Positions 32,937 to 42,000 of a stretch of DNA of 64,000 nucleotides are shown here, in pieces. Every line of letters begins with the position of its first letter. Position 1 is the stretch's first letter. The translations under genes were made by a program, and so were the position numbers. Under the pieces are notes generated by a model, which worked only from the letters and a program-made list of their open reading frames with translations, did no database searches and was not told the DNA's origin. This DNA is from 2-02-FULL-55-14 sp964473365 (GTDB lineage: Bacteria > Bacteroidota > Ignavibacteria > UBA10030): NCBI GenBank assembly GCA_964473365.1, contig CAYYOV010000002.1, positions 62,001 through 126,000 on the forward strand. The letters are read 5' to 3'.

Positions 32937-33469
32937 CCCTGGAGATCGAGATCGACAACGCGGTGGTCGATATTCTCGCCCTCAAGCAGCCGGTGGCCTC
33001 AGACCTTCGCCTGATCCTCGCTGCACAGAAGATCAACAATGATCTCGAGCGCATCGGCGATCATGCCGTCAATATCGCCGAGTCGGCGATCGGCCTCCAT
33101 GGCTCGTTGAACGCTTCCTCGATGCTCGAGATCCCCAAGATGGCAGAGCTGACGAAGGGTGTACTCCGTGATGCGATCGACAGCTTTATCCACCTCGACA
33201 CGACCCTGGCAGACGCTGTCCTTGCCAAAGACGACACGATCGATGACATCAATCGCCTGATGTCGACCGAGGCAGTCTCGATGATGAAGTCTGACAAGCA
33301 GCAGGTCGAGAATGCCCTTCAACTCATCCGGATCAGCAAGAACCTCGAGCGCGTTGCAGACCTCGCCACGAACATTGCGGAGGAGGTCATCTTCATGAAG
33401 AACGCTCGAATCGTCAAGCACCACCTCGAAGACGGAACGCCCGAGACGAAGGAACGTCTTCGCAGTTGA
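32937..33469 (+). CDS. phoU: PhoU phosphate-signalling protein, 5' truncated by assembly gap
   Basis: The visible 176 residues are PhoU from the middle of its first three-helix bundle. LEIEIDNAVVDILALKQPVASDLRLILAA leads into the metal-binding KINNDLERIGDHAVNIAE, and the second repeat carries RISKNLERVADLATNIAEEVIFM. PhoU links the Pst transporter to the PhoR/PhoB system. The N-terminal 55-60 residues and start codon are in the gap. The coding frame starts at 32939 after the N run. Confidence 0.94.
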
Positions 33470-33556
33470 TCCCTTTCGAAGGACGCTTACACCGTTCCGG
33501 CACTTGAATCCCGCCCAAAATCAGGCGAACCTTGACGGACACCACCGGTCCGTCGA

Positions 33557-36016
33557 TTGAAAAACCCCGAACGCCTCCTCCTGCTGTTGCTCTGCCTGGT
33601 CGCCCTTGGCGGTCTCTTCACCGTCAATGACGCGCTTCTGTATACGCCAGACAGCGCCCGATACCTCATTTGGGCACAGTCCCTGAGCCGGTTTGACGGC
33701 TTCAACGACTTCACCCTGCCCGACCCCACCCGCTACGTCGTTCATGCCCCGCTCTATCCGTTTCTGCTGATCCCCGCGGCCTGGATCGCACCAGGCAACG
33801 TGGTAGCGGCCAAAGTGACGAACATCCTACTGGGGCTTGCCCTGGTGTGGCTCTTTTTCCGATGGCTGCGCCGATCGGTCGCTCCTGCCATTGCCGCCTG
33901 GACTTCGGCTCTGCTGGCAATGAACGCTCTCACGCTTATCTATAGTACGCAGGTCCTCTCGGAGGTGCCCTTCGCGATCGCGCTCGTCGGTGCGGCGATG
34001 CTTGCCGAAGACCTCGACAAGCCGAAGAAGGGACGCACCACCGCTGAATTGGCGGCGATCGTCCTGGCCCTTGGCGCTGCGATGTTCCTTCGCGAAATCG
34101 GCGTGACGCTCGTGGTAGCGTTTGTCATCATGTGGTTCCTCGCAGGCCAGCGGCGGACGGCGTTGACGGTCGGAGGTCTCTGTGTACTCCTGTATGTTCT
34201 ATGGTTCGTTCGGAACGAGGTCATCGTTGCAGGGATCGAACAACCACCGCTGCGCAATAGCCGCCTCCTCACCGCCCATCTGTATACGTCGCAGGACGAG
34301 AGCATCTTCGGGGAACTTGTCGCCCGGTTGCTTACGAACGGCCGTATCTACGCGAATCATCTGTTTTCTCTCGCCTTCGCCCCCGACCTGACGTCACGTT
34401 CACACGGTCTCATCAGCATCGATCCCTGGCCGGTCCAGTGGACCATGGCCGCTGTGGCATTCCTGCGTCCCGCATTTCTCGTCGTGACCCTTACCCTCGC
34501 AGGCGCCGGTGTTGCGCTCGGTCGCAGGGAGCATGCGTCCGCCGGACGGATGGCGATCGTTCTCGCGATCTATCTCATCCCGGTTCTGCTCTATCCGATC
34601 AACGACATCCGTTTCCTGTATCCGGTCCTGGTGGGGCTTCTCTATCTTGGGGCTATCGGGTGGCAGGAAGGAAGGATGCGATGGGGAACCCGCGTCCCTC
34701 CCGCGTTGGTGAGACCCCTCCTGGTGTCCGGGCTGCTTATCGCCTTCGGTCCGCACGTGGTCTGGGCCGGTTCATATGTCTCGATGAACTGGCGGATGGC
34801 GCATGATCGCGAGACCTTGATGGCCGACGGGCAGACGCCTGATTACTATCGCAAAACGCTGGCGGCGGCCGGCCTATGGATCCGGGAGAACCTCGAGCCG
34901 GGCACGACCATCATTTCGCGATGGAAAGAGGTCGCACTCGAGGCGGGCGATCGATTCGTCCTCGACGTCGATCCGCAAATGACGCCTGATAATTTCGATC
35001 GCACGATCCGCGACTATGGCGTGCGCTACGTTGCCGCGGTCACCTGGCCGACCGGTCTGCGCGAGAATGAAATGCAGCTCGCATATTCCTCGAAGTACTT
35101 ATTCGTGCCCGTTCACCGGGTGGGCTCGGTGGAGATCCTTCGCGTCGAGCCGCGTGTAGATCATCCCTCGGGCACCACGGTGGTCCGTTCGACCGACGAC
35201 AGCGTCGTCGTCTTCCGAACGGCGCTCAGGATCCTGCGGCGTGGAGAGCCGGCGGTGGCCGAGTCGCTCATGCTTTCTGTCGAACGACGCATGGGGCGAT
35301 TCGCATCGATCGTGTACCAAAGGGCCGTCGCGAAGGCGCTCGCCGGCCGGTTGGACGAGGCGATGGAGCTCTTCGAACGGGTCCGCTCTATCCCTCAAGC
35401 GGGATCACTCCTGCAACAGGCGTGGTATCATCAGGAGATCATCGCCCGCTGGCGCGCGGCGAGGTCGTTGCCTCCCGGGGACGAACGCGCAACAAAGTTC
35501 CACGTGATCTCCGTGAACTACTGGGAACTCGGGTATCGCGAGCAATCCTACCGCATGATCGACAGCGCACTTGCCGCCCAGCCGGAGTTCTTCCCCGCAC
35601 TTATCTTTGCGTCGATCTTTCGGTACCAGGATGGCGACCAGGCCCAGGCCGAGGCGTACCTGCGCCGTGCGGCCGAGGTACAGGGCGCGAATCCACTCGT
35701 CACGACCATGCGACTTGTGCTGGATGAAGAGGCGCAGTGGACTCAGGCGAAGAATGCTGATCAGCGTGCCGACGTTCGCAGGCGGCAGGCGCAAGCATTC
35801 ATGATGGTCACGATGCGAGAGGACGCCGTCGACGCGTGGCTTGCCGTGCTCGAGCAGCGTCCGGAAGACCAAGGAGCGCTCGCCAGTCTGTATCAACTCA
35901 TGCTGGACAAGAGGCGGTTTGGTCCTGCCCGGGAGTATGCCCGAAGGTGGTTGGCAGCGTCTCCCGGAAATCTCCAGGCCGCTGAAGCGTTGGCCGATCT
36001 GGAGCGACGCTGGTAG
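33557..36016 (+). CDS. GT-C/PMT-like membrane glycosyltransferase with TPR tail
   Basis: An 819-residue protein. About eleven membrane segments fill residues 5-410, with the first external loop carrying an acidic PDSARYLIWAQSL motif and then HAPLYPFLLIP, as in dolichyl/undecaprenyl-phosphate-sugar GT39 enzymes. A soluble alpha/beta part follows (about 425-560: WIRENLEPGTTIISRWKEVALEAG). The C-terminal 250 residues are TPR-like helical repeats. The protein is clearly paralogous to the truncated gene at the right edge of the window. The start appears to be a TTG at 33557; no in-frame ATG occurs before residue 119. The substrate is unknown; glycosylation of surface proteins or lipids is inference. 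Confidence 0.75.
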   Translation: MKNPERLLLLLLCLVALGGLFTVNDALLYTPDSARYLIWAQSLSRFDGFNDFTLPDPTRYVVHAPLYPFLLIPAAWIAPGNVVAAKVTNILLGLALVWLFFRWLRRSVAPAIAAWTSALLAMNALTLIYSTQVLSEVPFAIALVGAAMLAEDLDKPKKGRTTAELAAIVLALGAAMFLREIGVTLVVAFVIMWFLAGQRRTALTVGGLCVLLYVLWFVRNEVIVAGIEQPPLRNSRLLTAHLYTSQDESIFGELVARLLTNGRIYANHLFSLAFAPDLTSRSHGLISIDPWPVQWTMAAVAFLRPAFLVVTLTLAGAGVALGRREHASAGRMAIVLAIYLIPVLLYPINDIRFLYPVLVGLLYLGAIGWQEGRMRWGTRVPPALVRPLLVSGLLIAFGPHVVWAGSYVSMNWRMAHDRETLMADGQTPDYYRKTLAAAGLWIRENLEPGTTIISRWKEVALEAGDRFVLDVDPQMTPDNFDRTIRDYGVRYVAAVTWPTGLRENEMQLAYSSKYLFVPVHRVGSVEILRVEPRVDHPSGTTVVRSTDDSVVVFRTALRILRRGEPAVAESLMLSVERRMGRFASIVYQRAVAKALAGRLDEAMELFERVRSIPQAGSLLQQAWYHQEIIARWRAARSLPPGDERATKFHVISVNYWELGYREQSYRMIDSALAAQPEFFPALIFASIFRYQDGDQAQAEAYLRRAAEVQGANPLVTTMRLVLDEEAQWTQAKNADQRADVRRRQAQAFMMVTMREDAVDAWLAVLEQRPEDQGALASLYQLMLDKRRFGPAREYARRWLAASPGNLQAAEALADLERRW

Positions 36017-36019
36017 GCC

Positions 36020-38194
36020 TTACGGTTCTGCAGTCCCAACAGTAATGCTGAGTAGAACATTCCGAGGGAGACCCGGTTCCCGGTAGGCCGGAAGGAGGGT
36101 GGGGTCGGCCGAACCCGAGCTGACCCGCGAGGTTGGATTGATGAATGCTCCTGCAGTGTATCTGGCGTTTAGAAGGTTTCGGACCTCCACCCGCGCGCGA
36201 ACGTCGAATCCGCCCGCCGTCACGCGGTATGCCGCTGCAGCATCGATCACCGTCGACGCGGGTATTCCGAGCGTGTTCGCATCGTCAACCAACATGGCCC
36301 CCACCTGACGGCCGCTGATCTCCAAGGCCACTCCCTCTCCCCACGCAGAGACGACCTTCGCCGAGACGACGTACTCTGGTATGCCCGGAATGGTCATTCC
36401 AGTGAACGACCCGGCCGTCGATGCGAACTCCTGATACCGTCCTCTCAAGAAAGTCGCTGATATGATGGCCTCTGCCCCACGAGTCGTCTGGAGAGCGGCG
36501 GCAAGCTCAGCGCCGTTCCGTTCCGACCGTCCAGCGGAAAGGAACCAGGACCCGTCGTTGAAGGGGACGATCTCGTCCCGCACCTGGATGTGGAAGACCG
36601 CCGCTGACGCTGACAATCTCCAATCGTTGGACATCGATGTGCGGAAGCGGTGTCCAACCTCGAAGGTCGTAGAGACCATTGGCTTTAGCAGCGGGTTCAG
36701 ATCAGCCGCTCCGATACCGGGAGGCGGATCCACTTCATTGAAAGCGGGCACCTCGAGTCCGCCGCTCACCGATGCGAAGGTCGTATGCCGTTCACTGTGG
36801 CGCCATGAGGCGCCGAGGTGGGGCGTGAGATGTTCGAACGTCAGTTCTTCGAAGCGTGGGACCAGCGTGACACCGGCGGGGAAGACGGACGAGCGATACA
36901 GCTGTCGGTCGTATCGCAGTCCTGCCGAAATGGACCACTGATCGGTCAGATCCATCGCACCCTCCGCAAATGCTCCGAGGCTCATCGCCCGCTCGGACTT
37001 GTTCGTCCGAAGTGAGTCTCCTCGCTCTCCGCGGACGAGGGAATAGAACTGGCTGCCCCCGTCCTGCATGGAGGCATCGACCCCGACAGTCAACGACGAC
37101 GTTGGGTTCACGAACCATCGCCAGACGGCTCCGCCCCCGCCAACCCATCGTTGGAACTCCCGATACGTGTTCCGCTCGGATCGGATCAGAGACTTCGGCC
37201 CAAGATAGGCGGAAGCCGAGACGGAGTGGATGCCGTCGAAGGATCGGATAACCTGGATGGAAGAGAGGCCGACGAGGTTGTCGCGTCGCTCACGCCGGAG
37301 GAGATAGAGCGGGTCTGCCATGGATGGGTCAGCTTCGTCTTCGGTGTAGGTCAGCGCGCCCGGGACGCCAAAGCGATGTCTCGTCAGTCCCATCGTGGCG
37401 CGGATCCGGAGATCCGCCGTCGGACGGATGACGGCCACGGCGTAGAGGCTTGCCGCATCGACGCTCGAATTCTGGCGCCATCCAGCGAACGTGAGTCGAC
37501 CCCCTGAAAGGGTGAGACTGCCGCCAGCGAAGGGCATACCAAGCTGCCCAATGATCTTCCGCCCTCCGAAGGATCCCGCAGAGCCGGAGAGTGACCAGGC
37601 CGTTTCTTCGCCGGGTTCGGCGGACTCGATGTTGACAATGCCGCCCGACGCGTTGCCGAACAGGACGGAAGCGTTCGTGCGAACCACCTCCAACCGGCCG
37701 ACTTGGAGAAAGGTCAACAGGTCGGGCGACGTGCGTCCGTCCGGCTCGGTCACAGGGATGCCGTCGAGGAGGACCTTGACGCCGCGGATCGTTCCGGAAT
37801 TGGAACGGTCGCCATTTCCGCGCGCGCCGAATCCCCGGATTGTCAGTCGCAGGTCGGTACCGCCCGAACGGCTCGAGGTGAAGACCCCGGGGACGGATTC
37901 GAGCGCACTGGCGAGGGCATCGGTTCGGGCTGAAGGACCGGGACCGATGTTTAGGACCGTCGCCGAGTAGGGGATCCGCGCGGGGTCCAAGCCGGCCCTG
38001 GTTTTGATGACCGTGACCTCGTCCGCTTGGTACGTTCGGGTCGTATCGACCCGGTCCTGAGATACGGCCGGGTTGGCAATCGCACACATGACAATCACGA
38101 CCCAAACGCCTGGAAACGGATGGGAGTGTCGAACGATTGAGTGCCAGTCGAGATGAGCGGGCCCGACAGTGTCCGCCACAGGTTCTTGTTTCAT
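36020..38194 (-). CDS. TonB-dependent outer-membrane receptor
   Basis: A 724-residue receptor. An N-terminal signal region (hydrophobic GVWVVIVMCAIANPAVSQ, about 29-46) is followed by a TonB-box-like TYQADEVTVIKTRAG. The plug domain includes DALASALESVPGVFTSSRSGG, LTIRGFGARGNGDRSN, VKVLLDGIPVTEPDGRT and LEVVRTNASVLFGNASGGIVNIES. A 22-strand barrel pattern follows, with the TonB C-box VRARVEVRNLLNARYTAGAFINP. No DUF4480 or CarboxypepD N-terminal domain is present, so it is FecA/BtuB-like rather than SusC-like. The ligand is unknown, and no cobalamin riboswitch was seen upstream. The start could be an internal GTG closer to the signal peptide. Confidence 0.92.
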   Translation of the reverse strand: MKQEPVADTVGPAHLDWHSIVRHSHPFPGVWVVIVMCAIANPAVSQDRVDTTRTYQADEVTVIKTRAGLDPARIPYSATVLNIGPGPSARTDALASALESVPGVFTSSRSGGTDLRLTIRGFGARGNGDRSNSGTIRGVKVLLDGIPVTEPDGRTSPDLLTFLQVGRLEVVRTNASVLFGNASGGIVNIESAEPGEETAWSLSGSAGSFGGRKIIGQLGMPFAGGSLTLSGGRLTFAGWRQNSSVDAASLYAVAVIRPTADLRIRATMGLTRHRFGVPGALTYTEDEADPSMADPLYLLRRERRDNLVGLSSIQVIRSFDGIHSVSASAYLGPKSLIRSERNTYREFQRWVGGGGAVWRWFVNPTSSLTVGVDASMQDGGSQFYSLVRGERGDSLRTNKSERAMSLGAFAEGAMDLTDQWSISAGLRYDRQLYRSSVFPAGVTLVPRFEELTFEHLTPHLGASWRHSERHTTFASVSGGLEVPAFNEVDPPPGIGAADLNPLLKPMVSTTFEVGHRFRTSMSNDWRLSASAAVFHIQVRDEIVPFNDGSWFLSAGRSERNGAELAAALQTTRGAEAIISATFLRGRYQEFASTAGSFTGMTIPGIPEYVVSAKVVSAWGEGVALEISGRQVGAMLVDDANTLGIPASTVIDAAAAYRVTAGGFDVRARVEVRNLLNARYTAGAFINPTSRVSSGSADPTLLPAYREPGLPRNVLLSITVGTAEP

Positions 38195-38676
38195 GCAGGT
38201 GTGTTCAGGGGCCGGAAACGATCACGATCGAGTGCGTTGCCGGTTCATCGAAGGGTTCGAGCGCAAGCATCAGCAGTGGTTCGGGATGTCAATGTACCAT
38301 CATCTGACCACATCTGTTGCATCGAGGCGAGTAGCCATGATCGTTTTGATGGCCGATCTCGTCCTTCCTCCGGGCGAAGCAATCTGTCGGCATGACCGAG
38401 CGCTGAAGAAGTTGCTGCGCTGCGAAACGGCCGACGTTGCAACTGCCTCGTGAACACACGCCGGCGCCGTGTATCGCATTTCGCAGATCCGCCGCCGGGC
38501 CCCTTCCCCGATTCGGGAACCCGCAAATACCTATCAGTCTGGATTCGTCCGAACTTCGGTTTATGCCCGAACTTGATCATGGTGCTCATATCTGATTCCA
38601 CCCATTCTTTTCGCATTCATGAGAACAGTCCGCGCTTGAACATTCCGTCTCTACCGAAATTTCTCGAAAACGGCCA
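38195..38676. other. Long intergenic region upstream of the TonB receptor
   Basis: About 480 bases (880 to the next confident gene) without a convincing gene. ORFs of 60-120 codons on both strands have no family features. It must hold the promoter of the TonB receptor. A CCGAACTT direct repeat (38549-38556 and 38567-38574) is the only small structure seen. Confidence 0.4.
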
Positions 38677-38832
38677 ATGGACTGTTCAACGTTCTCGATC
38701 ATGCGACTTGCCGTTCGCCATGCTGGGAAATTGTTGACTCTCGATGTCGCGGAGATGATATTTGCGCTGAGCGAGTTTGCAGCGGAAGATGGTGAAGTTT
38801 CGAACAATACGAATCCCACCTTTGCGACATGA
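38677..38832 (+). CDS. Possible small ORF
   Basis: A 51-codon frame (MDCSTFSIMRLAV start, ending NPTFAT). The middle part would form a hydrophobic amphipathic helix followed by an acidic tail. The local base composition is more AT-rich than neighbouring genes, and there is no convincing Shine-Dalgarno site. It may be noise or a gene remnant. Confidence 0.15.
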   Translation: MDCSTFSIMRLAVRHAGKLLTLDVAEMIFALSEFAAEDGEVSNNTNPTFAT

Positions 38833-39073
38833 CGCGCTCGTCAATCATGAGTAAGCATCCCCCTTCCTAACCTCGACGAAACCTTGCGTACGTCGCGAAT
38901 CGCCAACCCCGAACGAATCGATCGGATGGAGTTCAACAAGATGACATCCGATTGACTCTGCCAAGTCCTTCGGTCCGGTTGCCCGGATCGACCTGAGCGT
39001 CAGTCCATTGCGCGATCGTTCCCCAGATGATCGCTTCCACGAGCGTTTGAGTCCCAGCACAGCGGGAGGTCCT

Positions 39074-42000
39074 ATGATAGGTGGTTCCCTCGGGATCTGC
39101 GTAGGAGCGTCAACGGTCTCATTTGTTCGGATGGCCGTCGACGGCTCGCTGGTCGAAGAGAAGTGCTGTTCAGTCGCGCACAACGCGGACCCGAAGGCCG
39201 TCATTCGCACCTACCTTGCGGAGCATCCTTCAGATGGTCTCTCGGTGGTCGTCACGGGACGGCGGCTTCGCCATTTGGTGGAGGCGCGGACCGTCTCCGA
39301 GCCAGAGGCTGTTGAGAAGGCGTTCCGTTCGCTCGGTCTTGCCGGCCAGTATCATGCACTGGCTAGTTTGGGGGGAGAGACGTTTCTCGTCTATTGCATG
39401 GATGACAACGGCAATATCGTCCAGGTGCTTTCGGGGAACAAGTGCGCATCTGGTACCGGTGAATTCTTCCTGCAGCAAATCAGGCGGATGAACCTCTCCG
39501 TCGAAGAGGCCGCCGCGATGGCAGAAGGGCAGACACCCTACGGCGTATCCGGGCGCTGCAGCGTCTTCTGCAAGAGCGATTGCACACATGCACTGAACAA
39601 AGGGGTCTCCAAGCCGACCGTCGTAGCGGGATTGTGTCGTATGATCGCGGCCAAGATCATCGAGCTCCTGGCCAAGCAACCGTCGACCCACGTTGCGGTC
39701 ATTGGCGGCGTATCGATGAACGGCAGCGTATTGCGCTTCATCCGCGAACAGTATCCGGCCCTCACAGTGGTCCCTCATGCAACGTGCTTCGAGGCATATG
39801 GGGCAGCCCTCATTGGCCTTGAGCGGCATGCCGCCTTCGATGCGGAGCGGATGTTCAAGCACGGCGCCCACCGTTTTTCCTTCCATCCCCCGATCGAGTG
39901 CGGCAGGTCACGAGTGATCTTCAAGGAGATCGAGCGGGCTCAGCCCGAGCCGTTCGATGAGTGTCTTCTTGGACTTGATGTCGGATCGACGACGACAAAG
40001 GCCGTGCTCCTTCGCCGCCGGGACACCGCGCTCCTCGCTTCGGCATACCTCCGCACGAACGGAAGCCCGGTGCAAGCCTCCCTCGACTGCTATGCGGCGA
40101 TCAGGTCACAGGTCACGACACCGATCCGCATCACAGGCCTTGGGACCACAGGTTCCGGACGTCATATCGCCGGGCTTCACGCGCTGACCAAAGGGGTGAT
40201 CAACGAGATCATCGCCCACGCCGTCGCGGCAGCGTATTTCGACCCCGATGTAGACACGATCTTCGAGATCGGGGGACAGGATGCGAAGTACACGTATCTG
40301 ACGAACGGTGTGGCAAGCGACTATGCGATGAACGAAGCATGTTCGGCGGGAACGGGTTCGTTCCTGGAGGAGGCGGCGCGGGAATCCCTTTCGATCGATT
40401 ATCGTGATATCGCCGAGATCGCGCTCCGTGCTGAGCGACCCCCGAATTTCAACGATCAGTGCGCTGCGTTCATCTCGAGTGATATCAAGACCGCTGCACA
40501 GGAAGGCATCTCGCAGGACGACGTGGTTGCCGGGTTGGTGTACTCCATCTGCCTCAACTATGTGAACAGGGTCAAGGGCAATCGTTCGGTAGGCGACCGG
40601 ATCTTCATGCAAGGCGGCGTCTGCTACAACCGTGCGGTTCCGATGGCCATGGCGACCCTCATCAATAAAGAGATCGTCGTTCCGCCCGAGCCCGGATTGA
40701 TGGGTGCCTTCGGCGTCGCGCTCGAGGTCCGCCGACGCCTCGACCTAGGTCTGATGGAGCCTCAGACGTTCGACTTGGAAGAACTGATGCAGAGGACCTT
40801 TTCCTACGGGAAATCCTTCGTCTGCGCCGGGGGCGAGGAGAAATGCGACCGGAAGTGCCCCATCAGCATCATCGAGGTAGAGGAAAAGAAGTATCCGTTC
40901 GGAGGAGCCTGCAACCGATTCTATGACCAACGGCTCAAGGAGAAGAAGCGCTCTTCGGGCAAAGACTACGTGCACCTTCGGGAGGAGATGGTCTTCCGAA
41001 CCTTTGCCGACGGTACGCCCGAACGACCCAACGGAAAGACGGTCGGAATTCTCAAGTCCTTCTCGACGAACGTCCTCTATCCGCTGTTTCACGGGTTCTT
41101 CACCCGCCTTGGGTTCCGCGTCGTCCTCGCAAACCAGGTCGACCCGCGTGGGTTGGAGAAGATGAACTCCTCATTCTGTTTTCCAGTTGAGCTTTCGCAC
41201 GGAATGTTCGAAAACCTGCTCCGTCAGAATGTCGACCTGATCTTCCTCCCCCATATACAGGAGATGGAGGCAGCGGCTGACCAGTCGTACCACCGGCTGT
41301 GTGTGTTCGCTCAGGCTGAACCGTACTACTTGCAGAACGCGTTTCGCGACAAGGCCCTGCCTCCCGTCTTGTCCCCCGTTATCAACTTTGCCCGCGGCAT
41401 CGATGAAGTGGAAAAGACATTCACCTCCATGGCGAAGGAATTGGGCGTCTCAGCGGGAGATGCGCGGGAGGCTTTTCGACGTGGATACGCACGCTACGCG
41501 GAGATGCGGGCTGCATTCAAGGAACTCGGCCGCGAGGCCCTTGAGGAGGTCGCGAGCGACCGGCACCGGTTCGGCATCATCCTCTTCGGACGTCCGTATA
41601 ATACGTTCGCGAGCGAAGCGAACCTTGGTATCCCGCACAAGATCGCAACGAAGGACCTTGTCGTCATTCCGCACGATCTCCTTCCGTCCGACCATCTCCC
41701 CAGCTACGAGAACATGTACTGGGCCAATGGTCAGCAGATCATTCGAGGAACCAGGTTCGTCAAGCAGCACCCGAAGCTGTTCGGCGTCTTCGTAACCAAC
41801 TTCTCCTGCGGGCCCGATTCCTTCATCGTCTCCTATTTCCGACGGCTCATGGGTTCGAAACCATCGCTGACGTTGGAGCTCGACAGCCACTCGGCTGACG
41901 TCGGGATCAATACGCGAATCGAGGCTGCTCTGGATATCATGTCCAACTACATGGAGCTTTCGAGGCGCGGAATGATACGGGAGGCCAAGCCGGCCTCGCA

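Noticed and set aside
32340..33469. ORFs running through the N run (for example 32340-33014 and 32600-33469)
   Set aside because: They join the pstB and phoU halves across undefined bases in arbitrary frames. The real genes are partial on each side.
38195..38500. Possible cobalamin riboswitch for the TonB receptor
   Set aside because: On the minus strand neither the GGTGAAAATCC-like box nor the full core is present; only a partial ACCACTG was found.
38169..38616. ORFs of 94-123 codons in the region upstream of the TonB receptor
   Set aside because: They overlap on both strands, lack Shine-Dalgarno sites and show no family or hydrophobic pattern.
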